From the NCBI RefSeq assembly GCF_900292015.1, contig NZ_LR130759.1, positions 4,774,001 to 4,838,000 on the forward strand: DNA of 64,000 bases, written 5' to 3'. Below are positions 19,486-28,269 of the stretch, one piece after another. Both the position numbers and the translations under genes were made by a program. This stretch comes from Mycobacterium basiliense (GTDB taxonomy: Bacteria > Actinomycetota > Actinomycetes > Mycobacteriales > Mycobacteriaceae). Every line of letters begins with the position of its first letter. The first letter of the stretch is position 1. The notes below the pieces were generated by a model. It searched no databases, was not told the origin of the DNA, and saw nothing but the letters and a program-made list of their open reading frames with translations.

Positions 19486-21111
19486 ATGTGTTGGCATCAA
19501 GAATTCGACGTCGTCGTGCTCGGCAGCGGCGCCGCCGGGCTCACCAGCGCTCTGACGGCTGCTGTCGCCGGCGCTTCGGTGGCGGTGTTCGAAAAGGCGC
19601 CCACGATCGGTGGCACAACGGCCGTCTCGGGCGGGATCGCCTGGGTTCCCGCCCACCAGCGGTGCCCCGACCGAGAGCTAACGGTGGCCGATGCGTTGCG
19701 ATACCTGCGCGCACAGTCTTTCGGTTCGATGGATGACGCGCTGGTGGAAACGTTCGTGCGCACCGGCCCGACCATGCTCGACTTCGTCGAGAAGCACAGC
19801 GGCCTGCGTTTCGAGATCGCCGCCGGCTTTCCCGATTACCAGCCCGAGCTGCCCGGGGGACAGCCGGCCGGCGGTCGCTCGCTCAGCGCGGTTCCGTTCG
19901 ACCTTGGCCAGGTGGGCGACTGGGCCCACCGGATCACCCGCTTTCCCGAAGATTGGTCCAACGTCGGATTCGACGCCGAGACCAGGGCACGGCTGCATTC
20001 CGACATCGACACCGCAGATCCCCGGTCGGGCAACCTGTGCGTGGCCGGCGCCGCACTGATCGCTGGGCTGTTGCGGGGTCTACTCGATACCGAGGTAGCG
20101 ATCCATACGAACGCACCGGCCCAGGACCTGATCGTCGAGGGCGGCGAAGTCACCGGGGTGCGAATCGGCCCGCCCCCGGAAAGCTTCAACGTGCGCGCCC
20201 GGCGCGGGGTGATCCTGGGAACCGGTGGATTCGAATGGGATCCGGTTCTGGTGCAAGCGTTCCTGCGCGGCCCGATGCATGGGGCGGTCTCGCCTCCAAA
20301 CAACACCGGCGATGGACTGCGCATGGCGATGGCTCACGGCGCCGAGCTGGCCAACATGGCCGAGGCGTGGTGGGTGCCGATCGTACGGATCCCAAACGAC
20401 ACCATCGATGGCAAGCAACGCAGTCGCAGCGTGCGGCTGGAGCGCACCCGGCCGCGCAGCATCATCGTCAACCAAGCCGGGCGGCGATTTGTCAACGAGG
20501 CATGCGACTACAACTCGATGGCCGGCGCCTTCCATTACCTTGACCCCAGGGGCGGGTACATCAACGATCGCGGGTGGATCGTCGTCGACTCAATGCACCT
20601 TCAGCGCTACGGTTTCCTGGGCATCGAACCCGGCCAGCCGGTGCCGGACTGGTATTGCGAATCGCGGGATCTGGCCGAACTGTCCATCAAAACCGGAATC
20701 GATGCCGGTGGGTTGGCCCGCACGATCGAGCAATGGAACCACAATGTCGCGACCGGTGCCGATCCGGATTTCGGACGAGGTTCCAGCGCTTACGACGGTT
20801 ATTGGGGTGACGACCGGGCCACCACCCTTGCCGGAAAAACGCTCGGCCCCATCGACACCCCGCCCTACTACGCGGTGCCCGTTGTCATCGGTGCGATGGG
20901 CACCAAGGGCGGACCACGCACCGACCGGGATGCACGTGTTCTGCATGTCAGTGGCGATCCCATCGCGGGGTTGTTCGCCGCGGGCAATGCGATGGCGGGT
21001 GCGACCGGCCGCGCATATGGCGGCGCAGGCGGAACTATTGGCCCGGCAATGGTTTTCGGCTATCGCGCGGGCTACGCCGCGGCCACCGGCAAGTCAGTCG
21101 ACCTGCAGTAG
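19486..21111 (+). CDS. Second FAD-dependent KstD-like flavoprotein
   Basis: The 541-residue flavoprotein has VVVLGSGAAGLTSAL (FAD), TAVSGGIAWVPAH, RGVILGTGGFEWDP and C-terminal GLFAAGNAMAGATG plus GGAGGTIGPAMVFG. It is the same family as the protein at 13457-15229 but clearly divergent from it. The ATG has GAAGGGA at ribosome-binding distance and follows the IclR gene closely, so both are likely cotranscribed. Having two KstD-type enzymes suggests two successive ring desaturations or two ring systems. Confidence 0.9.
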   Translation: MCWHQEFDVVVLGSGAAGLTSALTAAVAGASVAVFEKAPTIGGTTAVSGGIAWVPAHQRCPDRELTVADALRYLRAQSFGSMDDALVETFVRTGPTMLDFVEKHSGLRFEIAAGFPDYQPELPGGQPAGGRSLSAVPFDLGQVGDWAHRITRFPEDWSNVGFDAETRARLHSDIDTADPRSGNLCVAGAALIAGLLRGLLDTEVAIHTNAPAQDLIVEGGEVTGVRIGPPPESFNVRARRGVILGTGGFEWDPVLVQAFLRGPMHGAVSPPNNTGDGLRMAMAHGAELANMAEAWWVPIVRIPNDTIDGKQRSRSVRLERTRPRSIIVNQAGRRFVNEACDYNSMAGAFHYLDPRGGYINDRGWIVVDSMHLQRYGFLGIEPGQPVPDWYCESRDLAELSIKTGIDAGGLARTIEQWNHNVATGADPDFGRGSSAYDGYWGDDRATTLAGKTLGPIDTPPYYAVPVVIGAMGTKGGPRTDRDARVLHVSGDPIAGLFAAGNAMAGATGRAYGGAGGTIGPAMVFGYRAGYAAATGKSVDLQ

Positions 21112-21118
21112 CGATCGT

Positions 21119-22396
21119 CTACTGTTTGAGCGGAACTTCGACGCAAACGTCGGTGCCGGTCGGCGTATCCAAGAAGACGAACGATCCGCCGGCAGCGTCG
21201 ACCCGGGCACGATGTGATGCCAGTCCGATGTGTCCCTGGCCGAGCCGACGCGCGATCTTCTCGCCACTGATCCCGACGCCGTCGTCGGCCACACCCAACA
21301 CGCAAACCCCGTCGGCGATGCCAAGTCTGACTGACGCATGTTGGGCCTGCGAATGCTGCACCACGTTGGACAACAACTCGCGGGCCACACCGAACACGAC
21401 GGGGTCGATGTCATTGCGGACCGGGTAGTCGATGTCGGTACTGATCTTGATTCCCGAACGCTGCGAATGGAACGCGGCTAGCTGTTCCACCGCCGCGCCC
21501 AACCCGACCTGCTCGAGGACTGCCGGATGCAGTTCGAAGGTGGCCTGGCGCAGCAGTTCGGATGCGCTCTGCAAGCCCGCCAGCGCGGTGGTTACCCGGT
21601 GATCATCGGGCGCCACGCTCTTCAGCTCGATGAGTTCCTGGCGCGCGGCCAGCACGTCTTGCAGGGGACCATCGTGAATGGATTCCGAAATGCGTCGCTG
21701 AAGCACTTCCGAGGCCGTCATTGTCTGAGCGAGCAACTCCTCGCGCAATGCGCTCAGACTTGCCACCGAGCGGGCATGCCGTTCCTCGATTCGGACCACC
21801 ACCAAGGCGGTGCCGCACAAAAACGCATAGAGCACGAATCGAAAGACCGCCTCGGGCCACCCGTTTTCGCGGACTATCGACGGGTCTTGAGCCAGCGCGA
21901 GCGCGAAGCCCAGCAGTGAGAACGTCAAAACCACCGCGGCTCGTCGCGACGACACGTCGAGGGCAACCAGCACCGGTAACAACGTCATGATCAGTAGCGA
22001 ATAGATCGAATCGGTGGACACGAGCTGAAAACCGGTCAACGCCAACACGTCGACGGCGGTAAAGCCAACGGGCTCGAATTTGCCGATATTGGCGAATCGG
22101 CGCAACGCAACATGGCGCCGCGACGGCGCATACGCCAATCCCAGGGCCCACAATGCAGCAAACGTGTACACGCCGATCAGGACGGCTTGCGGTCCCCATT
22201 CCGAGCGGGGCGTGCCGACCAGCATGGCCGTGACCATGAACGCCACCACTCCGATCCGCAGCACCGAGCCGATTCGGTAGGAGCGCAGCTGGTGCATCCG
22301 GCGCACCCGCGCCAGTTCTGCGTCTCTGGTCACGACCACAGGACCACCGTACTCATACGTACGCACGGGCGGACCGCCAGATTTCCGGGCTCGCAT
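21119..22396 (-). CDS. NarL-type sensor histidine kinase (Rv0845-like)
   Basis: The protein of about 425 residues has five or six N-terminal membrane segments (residues 45-205), a HisKA_3 dimerisation motif with the phospho-acceptor His in ISESIHDGPLQDVL (about H241), and an HATPase domain (ELLSNVVQHS, GVADDGVGISG, GHIGLASHRARVDAAGG). The start at 22396 gives the same length as recalled for Rv0845; an ATG at 22477 is also open. It diverges from narL across about 150 bases. The signal is unknown. Confidence 0.9.
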   Translation of the reverse strand: MRARKSGGPPVRTYEYGGPVVVTRDAELARVRRMHQLRSYRIGSVLRIGVVAFMVTAMLVGTPRSEWGPQAVLIGVYTFAALWALGLAYAPSRRHVALRRFANIGKFEPVGFTAVDVLALTGFQLVSTDSIYSLLIMTLLPVLVALDVSSRRAAVVLTFSLLGFALALAQDPSIVRENGWPEAVFRFVLYAFLCGTALVVVRIEERHARSVASLSALREELLAQTMTASEVLQRRISESIHDGPLQDVLAARQELIELKSVAPDDHRVTTALAGLQSASELLRQATFELHPAVLEQVGLGAAVEQLAAFHSQRSGIKISTDIDYPVRNDIDPVVFGVARELLSNVVQHSQAQHASVRLGIADGVCVLGVADDGVGISGEKIARRLGQGHIGLASHRARVDAAGGSFVFLDTPTGTDVCVEVPLKQ

Positions 22397-22547
22397 GTCT
22401 GTATCCGAACGGTCGGTCGGCACAACCGCGACGGCAGCGCTGGCCGCGGACCAGCCGTCGCTGCGACATGCGCTCAACGTTGTCTGGCAAATGCGAATAG
22501 ATCCTAGTGAACCACCAGCTAAACTCAGCCCATGGTCGGCGCGGGAT

Positions 22548-23192
22548 ATGACTAAGCCCGAGAAAGTGCGTGTGGTGGTCGGCGATGATCACCCGTTGTT
22601 TCGCGAGGGTGTCGTGCGCGCCCTTGCGTTGAGCGGTTCGGTGAACGTTGTCGGCGAAGCTGACGACGGTGCAACGGCGCTGGAGCTGATCAAAACTCAC
22701 CAGCCCGACGTGGCGTTGCTCGACTACCGGATGCCGGGCATGGATGGGGCACAGGTGGCGGCGGCGGTGCGAAGCAACGATCTGCCGACCCGGGTGCTGC
22801 TCATTTCGGCCCACGACGAGTCAGCGATCGTGTACCAGGCACTGCAGCAGGGAGCGGCCGGATTCTTGTTGAAGGATTCGACGCGCACCGAGATCGTGGC
22901 GGCGGTGCTCGACTGCGCCAAGGGTCGCGATGTGGTGGCACCCTCTCTGGTGGGGGGCCTTGCCGGTGAAATTCGCCAGCGCGCTGCCCCGATGGCTCCA
23001 GTGTTGAGCGCTCGTGAACGCGAGGTGCTCAATCGCATTGCCCGCGGGCAAAGCATCCCCGCGATCGCGGGCGAACTGTATGTGGCGCCATCGACGGTCA
23101 AGACCCACGTGCAACGGCTCTACGAAAAGCTTGGCGTCAGTGACCGCGCAGCCGCGGTTGCCGAAGCCATGCGGCAGGGGCTGCTCGACTAA
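22548..23192 (+). CDS. narL: NarL-family response regulator
   Basis: The 214-residue protein has a receiver domain with DD at 13-14, phospho-acceptor D59 (LLDYRMPGMDG) and K in LLKDSTRTE. The C-terminal LuxR-type helix-turn-helix is LSAREREVLNRIARGQSIPAIAGELYV and STVKTHVQRLYEKLGV. The frame is open from 22395, but the receiver fold starts at MTKPEKVRVVVGDD, so the ATG at 22548 is used. The gene lies between two paralogous kinases that point away from or towards it. In M. tuberculosis Rv0844c occupies the same position. Confidence 0.92.
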   Translation: MTKPEKVRVVVGDDHPLFREGVVRALALSGSVNVVGEADDGATALELIKTHQPDVALLDYRMPGMDGAQVAAAVRSNDLPTRVLLISAHDESAIVYQALQQGAAGFLLKDSTRTEIVAAVLDCAKGRDVVAPSLVGGLAGEIRQRAAPMAPVLSAREREVLNRIARGQSIPAIAGELYVAPSTVKTHVQRLYEKLGVSDRAAAVAEAMRQGLLD

Positions 23193-23229
23193 CCGTGCGC
23201 TCGGATGCTCGGACTGCACCACGGTTCGC

Positions 23230-24606
23230 TCACGACTTCAGCGGTAGTTGGACGCAAACATGGGTGCCGGCAGGAGCATTCAGGAAGACGAACGTGCCGC
23301 CCGCGGCATCGACGCGCGCTCGATGCGAGGCCAGGCCGATGTGTCCCTCACCCAGGCGTCGCGCCATGGTTTCACCATTGATGCCCGCACCGTCATCGGC
23401 CACGTTCAACACGCACATGTGGTCGACGATCCCGAGGGTGACCGACACGCGTTTGGCCCGCGAATGTTGCACCACGTTGGACAACAACTCCCGGGCCACC
23501 CCGAACACGATCGGGTCGACCTCACTGCGGATTGGGTAGTCGATGTTGGTGGTGACCTTGATGCCCGATCGGCGCGCCGTGAACGCTGCCAATTGTTCCA
23601 CCGCCGCACCCAACCCAACCTGCTCGAGGACGGCCGGGTGCAGCTCGAAGGTGGCCTGCCGCAGTCGCTCTGATGCGCTCTGCAGACCGGCCAGGGCACG
23701 GTTGACTCGCTCATCGTCCGGCCACACGGCCTGCAACTCGATGAGTTCCTGACGCGCCACCAGCACATCTTGTAATGGCCCGTCGTGAATGGACTCCGAA
23801 ATTCGGCGCTGCAGCACCTCCGAGGCGGTCATCGTCTGGGCTAGTAGTGCCTCGCGCAGCGCGCTCAAACCGGCGACCGAGCGAACATGTCGTTCCTCGG
23901 TGCGAACCACCAAAAATGCTGTGGCGCACAAAAACGCATACAGCGAGAAGAGAAACACGGTATCCGGCAACCCCGCGTCACCGAGCAGCACATTGTCGTG
24001 CACCCCGGCGAGAGCAAAACCAACCAGTGTCAGCGTCAACAACAACACCGCCCGCCGCGACGAAATGTCGACGCCCACCAAGACCGGCAGCAAGGTCATC
24101 ATTACCAGCGGATAGATGCCCTCTTCGGACAGTAGCTGAAAGCCGGTCAGCGCCACGATGTCGACGCCGGTGAAGGCGAGCGGTTCCCACTTGCTCACGC
24201 CGGCGCGTCGGCGCACACCGATCCGCTGCCGCTCCGGCGAAAACGCCAGCACCAGGGCGAAAACCGCCGCGACGGCATACAGCGTGACCAGCAAAATCTG
24301 CCGGGACCATTCCTTCTGTGGGGTGTCGACGATCATCGCCGCGACCACGAAAGCCACGACGCCGATGCGGAGCACCGCAACGATCCGGTACGAGCGCAAC
24401 TGATGTAGCTTGCGCACCCGCTCCAGTTCCACGTCGCTGGTCACCGCCACCGGAACACCGTACTCCGATGGCGAGCTGTCGAGCCTGGAGTCGATGGACC
24501 CCGTTCGGTCGGCGCAACCACTCGCCCTGCGGACGCCGCGCGCGGTGGACGGGATGGCCAACACCTCAACTCCCTTCCACGGCGCACCGACGATGCCCGC
24601 AGGCAA
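23230..24606 (-). CDS. Second NarL-type sensor histidine kinase, paralogue of the one at 21119-22396
   Basis: The 458-residue protein closely matches the first kinase over its whole length. It shares membrane segments, QTMTASEVLQRRISESIHDG with the acceptor His (H274), FELHPAVLEQVGLGAAVEQL, and the ATP-binding GHIGLASHRARVDAAGG. Sequence drift is concentrated in the membrane sensor part, so the two may sense different signals yet feed the single NarL. It starts 12 bases after the E1-alpha gene, so it is probably in that operon. The N-terminal 55 residues are not conserved and the start is uncertain. Confidence 0.9.
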   Translation of the reverse strand: MPAGIVGAPWKGVEVLAIPSTARGVRRASGCADRTGSIDSRLDSSPSEYGVPVAVTSDVELERVRKLHQLRSYRIVAVLRIGVVAFVVAAMIVDTPQKEWSRQILLVTLYAVAAVFALVLAFSPERQRIGVRRRAGVSKWEPLAFTGVDIVALTGFQLLSEEGIYPLVMMTLLPVLVGVDISSRRAVLLLTLTLVGFALAGVHDNVLLGDAGLPDTVFLFSLYAFLCATAFLVVRTEERHVRSVAGLSALREALLAQTMTASEVLQRRISESIHDGPLQDVLVARQELIELQAVWPDDERVNRALAGLQSASERLRQATFELHPAVLEQVGLGAAVEQLAAFTARRSGIKVTTNIDYPIRSEVDPIVFGVARELLSNVVQHSRAKRVSVTLGIVDHMCVLNVADDGAGINGETMARRLGEGHIGLASHRARVDAAGGTFVFLNAPAGTHVCVQLPLKS

Positions 24607-24618
24607 CTTCGTGCGGCT

Positions 24619-25617
24619 TCATCGACGGCTCCCGGTTTGCCCGTCCGCTTTGGTCACGGTATGGCCGAACCCGCCATCGGCGGGCCGTGGCCCGCTCCTG
24701 GCCAAAGCAACGGCGTCAGCGATGAGTTGGCGCGCTGTTTGCTCAACATTGTCGAGCTGCTCGCGGTCGACGCCATCGGCAATGAGCCGCCGGCTGGCGG
24801 AAATCAACGGATCCGGGAACCCCTCGGTGGCCGGGTGTTCGCCAATATCACCACGGTCGGTCATCACGAATTCGGCATTCCGAGCGATGCTGGCTCGCAC
24901 AAGCTTCGGCCCGCCTCCTGCGCGAGCCCGCTCGACCGCCCTGGCGACACAGTCTCGAACCGCTTCGACGTCGTCGCCGTCGACGGTCTCACTGGGCAGG
25001 CCTTTGCAGACAGCGGTCGGATACAACCGGGCATCACATTCCTGGCCGTCCGCACCGACGGTCGTCGCACGGCGGACGCTCTCGACCAGAATCACCACCG
25101 GAAGCTGCCACAACATGGCCATGTTCGCGGCCTCATTGATTGCTCCGGAATTTAGATCGACGTCCTCGGCAACACACAGGGTGACCCGACCGCTGGCATC
25201 CAGCCACTGGGTGTACGCGTGACCGATCGCCAACAACGGCGAGTGCTCCCCCACCCGTGGGGCGGTCAACCTCCCTTCGGCGGGCGTGTCGGGCCGCCGG
25301 TCGTCGTCATCGGCGCCGGACTTGGTTGCGGGACCGGCCATCAACTCAGCGATCATCGAGCCAAGTGGACGGCCAACGCCGACGTGCGAGACATGCGCGC
25401 GACGGGCGCTGATAACGATATCCCCCGCCCGCAATGCCGCCGTCGCACCGATGCCCACGGCCTCACGGCCGAGGGCCGACTCCACCGGCCGGGAAATCAA
25501 ACCTTCGGCACGCAACTGTTCCAGCGCCATGTCGAGCAGCCGCAGCACCCACATCCGGCGATACAGCTCGAGGCGATCGACCAACCGTTCAGCCGACCGC
25601 GCACCACTCCCAGTCAT
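24619..25617 (-). CDS. Orphan pyruvate dehydrogenase E1-alpha-like protein (Rv0843-like)
   Basis: The 332-residue protein has the E1-alpha fold: ALGREAVGIGATAALRAGD, ISARRAHVSHVGVGRPLG, and INEAANMAMLWQLPVVILVES in the thiamine region. The usual GDG start of the thiamine-diphosphate motif reads AED, and the closing Asn reads Glu-Ser, so cofactor binding is questionable. No E1-beta or E2 gene is adjacent. A very strong ribosome-binding site (AAGGAGG inside a long purine tract, 25620-25650) precedes the ATG. It follows the MFS gene by 76 bases and precedes a sensor kinase. Confidence 0.85.
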   Translation of the reverse strand: MTGSGARSAERLVDRLELYRRMWVLRLLDMALEQLRAEGLISRPVESALGREAVGIGATAALRAGDIVISARRAHVSHVGVGRPLGSMIAELMAGPATKSGADDDDRRPDTPAEGRLTAPRVGEHSPLLAIGHAYTQWLDASGRVTLCVAEDVDLNSGAINEAANMAMLWQLPVVILVESVRRATTVGADGQECDARLYPTAVCKGLPSETVDGDDVEAVRDCVARAVERARAGGGPKLVRASIARNAEFVMTDRGDIGEHPATEGFPDPLISASRRLIADGVDREQLDNVEQTARQLIADAVALARSGPRPADGGFGHTVTKADGQTGSRR

Positions 25618-25693
25618 ATGTCGCCTCCTTCCTCTTCTTCCTCTTTTGTGCTCTTAGGCGCTTTAGGTGCTCTTGGGCGCTCTCGCGGTGGAA

Positions 25694-27235
25694 TCACGAT
25701 CTTGCAGAGCGACACCCGCTCAAAGCTGGGACCGTGGTGGACCCGCGCAATGTCCGGCCCAGCGGTAGGCACAGCGCGGCACCGATCATGCCGACGGTGA
25801 CCGTCACCAGCGCGACAGCCCGATGGCCACCGTGAGTCAGGCTGTACGAAGCCATAATTGGCGCGATCACCGAAGCAATTGCCAGCGTCATCGACCAGAT
25901 TCCGTGATAGCGCCCGCCACTCGCCGGTGGTGCGATCCGGTGCACGACCCCGGCAGCGATGACGAACCACGCGATCTCGCCCGGAGTACATGCCGCGGTC
26001 GCCACGGCAAATCCCAGGGTGGTGTGGGCGAGCGCGGCACCCGCCATGCTCATCGCCGTCCAGCCGCCAGCGACGGCCAGGATGTCCAGTCGCGGCTGAA
26101 TGCGGGCCACGACCTTGCGGCCCAACCAGGGAGTGATCAGCGGAGTCAGCCCGCTGCCCGCAACGGCATTCGCCAGCTGTGCCCAACCGAATTCCGTCGC
26201 GCCTAACCCCCTGTCGGCCATCAGCATCGGCACCGCGGCATACAAACCTCGCACGGCCGTCAGCGTCGCAAGGCTGGATAGGAACAGCAGCACCAGCCGG
26301 CCGTCGGAAAACGCGCGGCGGCAACTGGTGTGATCGGCCACCGACCGCGTCACCACCGGGTGACGACGGTGCCTCCGTGTCGCGGTCCGCCCAGTCGCGA
26401 CTCGGGTCGGTGCCGGGATGCAGCACGCCGCTACCAGCGCAAGCATCGCGCACGCCGCCGCGTTGACCCAGAACAACAACGGCACGCCCGACCAGCCGGC
26501 GAGCAGCCCACCGATGCCACCGGTGATGGCGCGGCCGATGCTGACGATCCAGCCGAACCGCCAGGCGTCGATCTTTGCTCGTCGCCGAGGGTCGGGGACC
26601 AATTCGGCGATCGCGGCGCCCAGCACCGGGCGCGGCGCGTCGTAGACCACACCGGTGACCATGGCTCCCACCACCAGCGCCGGCACGGTGTGGGCCTCGG
26701 CCATCAGCGCCAGCACGGCGGCCGCCAGCAGCATGGTGGACGACAACGTCGCCCGAGGTCCGATGCGGTCCACCAGCCAACCGCAGGTCAGCTGCCCCGT
26801 GGCCCAACCCAGCCCGAAAGCGGCCAGGACCACGCCAACTGCTCCCGCGGTGTAGCCCCGCCCGGCCACGTGAAACGCCATGAACGGGTAGGCGAACCCG
26901 GCCGCACGCACAACCAGGTTCCCGCTCAGCAGCAGCCAGATGACGTTCGGATAGCCGTGGTCGGCTGGGCTGCCCGGACGAGCGGCCCGCTCTCGCAGAG
27001 CGCGGGCGCCCCGAGGGCCCGTCGATGCAACGCTAAGACAGGCCGCTCTTGGCGTCCGGAAGAATCTTGCTTTGGCGCCGCCCAAGCCACCGCCGACGTA
27101 TACGCCCGGAGGAACGGCGACAACGGTTTGCACGCGCACAACGGCGCTGTGGGCATCGCTTTGTGAGTCGGTACTCGCCATCGACTTGCCGACGGCGATG
27201 CCTGCCGTTGTCGTCACCAAAGGAACGGTAGGCAC
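25694..27235 (-). CDS. Major facilitator superfamily transporter (Rv0842-like)
   Basis: The 513-residue protein has about twelve hydrophobic segments from residue 98 on, with WLVDRIGPRATL as the motif-A loop. The GTG at 27235 has GGAGGGG five bases upstream, a strong site, so the unusually long hydrophilic N-terminus (about 90 residues, Arg- and Ala-rich) is probably translated. Rv0842 is recalled as about 430 residues, so this would be an N-terminal extension, although an ATG at 27181 is possible. It is the first gene of the MFS, E1-alpha, kinase operon. The substrate is unknown. Confidence 0.85.
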   Translation of the reverse strand: MPTVPLVTTTAGIAVGKSMASTDSQSDAHSAVVRVQTVVAVPPGVYVGGGLGGAKARFFRTPRAACLSVASTGPRGARALRERAARPGSPADHGYPNVIWLLLSGNLVVRAAGFAYPFMAFHVAGRGYTAGAVGVVLAAFGLGWATGQLTCGWLVDRIGPRATLSSTMLLAAAVLALMAEAHTVPALVVGAMVTGVVYDAPRPVLGAAIAELVPDPRRRAKIDAWRFGWIVSIGRAITGGIGGLLAGWSGVPLLFWVNAAACAMLALVAACCIPAPTRVATGRTATRRHRRHPVVTRSVADHTSCRRAFSDGRLVLLFLSSLATLTAVRGLYAAVPMLMADRGLGATEFGWAQLANAVAGSGLTPLITPWLGRKVVARIQPRLDILAVAGGWTAMSMAGAALAHTTLGFAVATAACTPGEIAWFVIAAGVVHRIAPPASGGRYHGIWSMTLAIASVIAPIMASYSLTHGGHRAVALVTVTVGMIGAALCLPLGRTLRGSTTVPALSGCRSARS

Positions 27236-27286
27236 TATCCCCTCCAGCTAACTCCACCGATCGGACGAAAAAGCGGTCGGCGACCG

Positions 27287-27304
27287 GTCCCCTGATCGGG
27301 GGAC
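27287..27304. repeat. Short inverted repeat upstream of the MFS gene
   Basis: GTCCCC and GGGGAC arms are separated by TGATCG. It lies between the MFS start and the MeaB stop. It may be an operator for the MFS gene or a weak hairpin; no T-tract follows on either strand, so a terminator is not well supported. Confidence 0.35.
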
Positions 27305-27371
27305 ATGGGCGGCTGGCGCGCTGGCAAACCGGGCTAAATGGGCACCCCTACACCGTCGGGCGATGAGCCCT

Positions 27372-28262
27372 TCACGGCTTCTGGGACGGCGGGCATAGCA
27401 ACTGTTCGGCGGCCGAATAGGGATCATCGCGACCCGCGACCACCTCCGCTGCGAGTCGATCAAGGTCTGCTCGGCTACGCAGCCTGGTCTGCGCCAACGA
27501 TAGGATCTGCGCTCGGGCGCGTGACAACCGGCGGGCGTGGCTGTCGCTGCGGTGATGGGCATCAATCGCCGCGACCAGCTGCCCGACGTCACCGCGCGCG
27601 GCCACCAGGCTGACGATCGGAGCCCCGAGCGGACTCAGTTCGGCGCGCAAGTCCCGCACGGTTTGCGCAGCCCCGTCGCGGTCGGCCTTGTTGACCACGA
27701 CAATGTCAGCGACCTCCAGCAACCCGGCTTTGGCGACCTGTACGGCGTCGCCCGCCCCCGGGTTGAGGATCACCACGGTCGGGTCGGCGAGGGCCGCGAT
27801 CTCGATCTCCGACTGGCCGACGCCGACCGTCTCGAGCAAGACGGTGTCGTAGCTGATGGCTCCCAACAGCCCAATTGCCGCGGGAACTGCGACGGCCAGA
27901 CCGCCGAGATGACCGCGACTGGCCATCGAGCGGATCAACACATCCGAGTCGTTGATATGAGCAGCCATTCGGATGCGATCGCCAAGCAATGCGCCGCCGC
28001 TGAACGGCGAGGACGGGTCCACCGCCAGCACCGCAACCCGGCACTCGCGCTCTCGGTAGGCAGCGACTAGGGCTGCGATCGTTGTTGACTTGCCCGCGCC
28101 CGGAGGGCCAGTGATGCCGATGACTCGCACCGGGTGCCCCGGCACAGCCCGAACGTCCGCCAGTACCTCGTCTCGGCGCTCTCCCTCGACGAGACTGAGT
28201 AGCCGACCCGCGGCGCGCTGAGATCCTTTGCGCGCAGCGGCAATCAGATCGGCTATGTCCAT
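27372..28262 (-). CDS. meaB: MeaB/ArgK-type GTPase, B12-mutase chaperone
   Basis: The 296-residue G3E GTPase has Walker A GPPGAGKST (52-60), VDPSSPFSGGALLGDRIRM, VETVGVGQSE-like switch sequence (LLETVGVGQSEIEI) and VVNKAD for guanine recognition. MeaB proteins guard and reload adenosylcobalamin mutases with cofactor. The gene starts 7 bases after the thiolase stop, so they form an operon. Its partner is probably the two-subunit mutase at 37071-39083 rather than the housekeeping MutAB. It is a little short compared with most MeaB proteins (around 320 residues). Confidence 0.9.
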   Translation of the reverse strand: MDIADLIAAARKGSQRAAGRLLSLVEGERRDEVLADVRAVPGHPVRVIGITGPPGAGKSTTIAALVAAYRERECRVAVLAVDPSSPFSGGALLGDRIRMAAHINDSDVLIRSMASRGHLGGLAVAVPAAIGLLGAISYDTVLLETVGVGQSEIEIAALADPTVVILNPGAGDAVQVAKAGLLEVADIVVVNKADRDGAAQTVRDLRAELSPLGAPIVSLVAARGDVGQLVAAIDAHHRSDSHARRLSRARAQILSLAQTRLRSRADLDRLAAEVVAGRDDPYSAAEQLLCPPSQKP

Positions 28263-28269
28263 TCACGCA

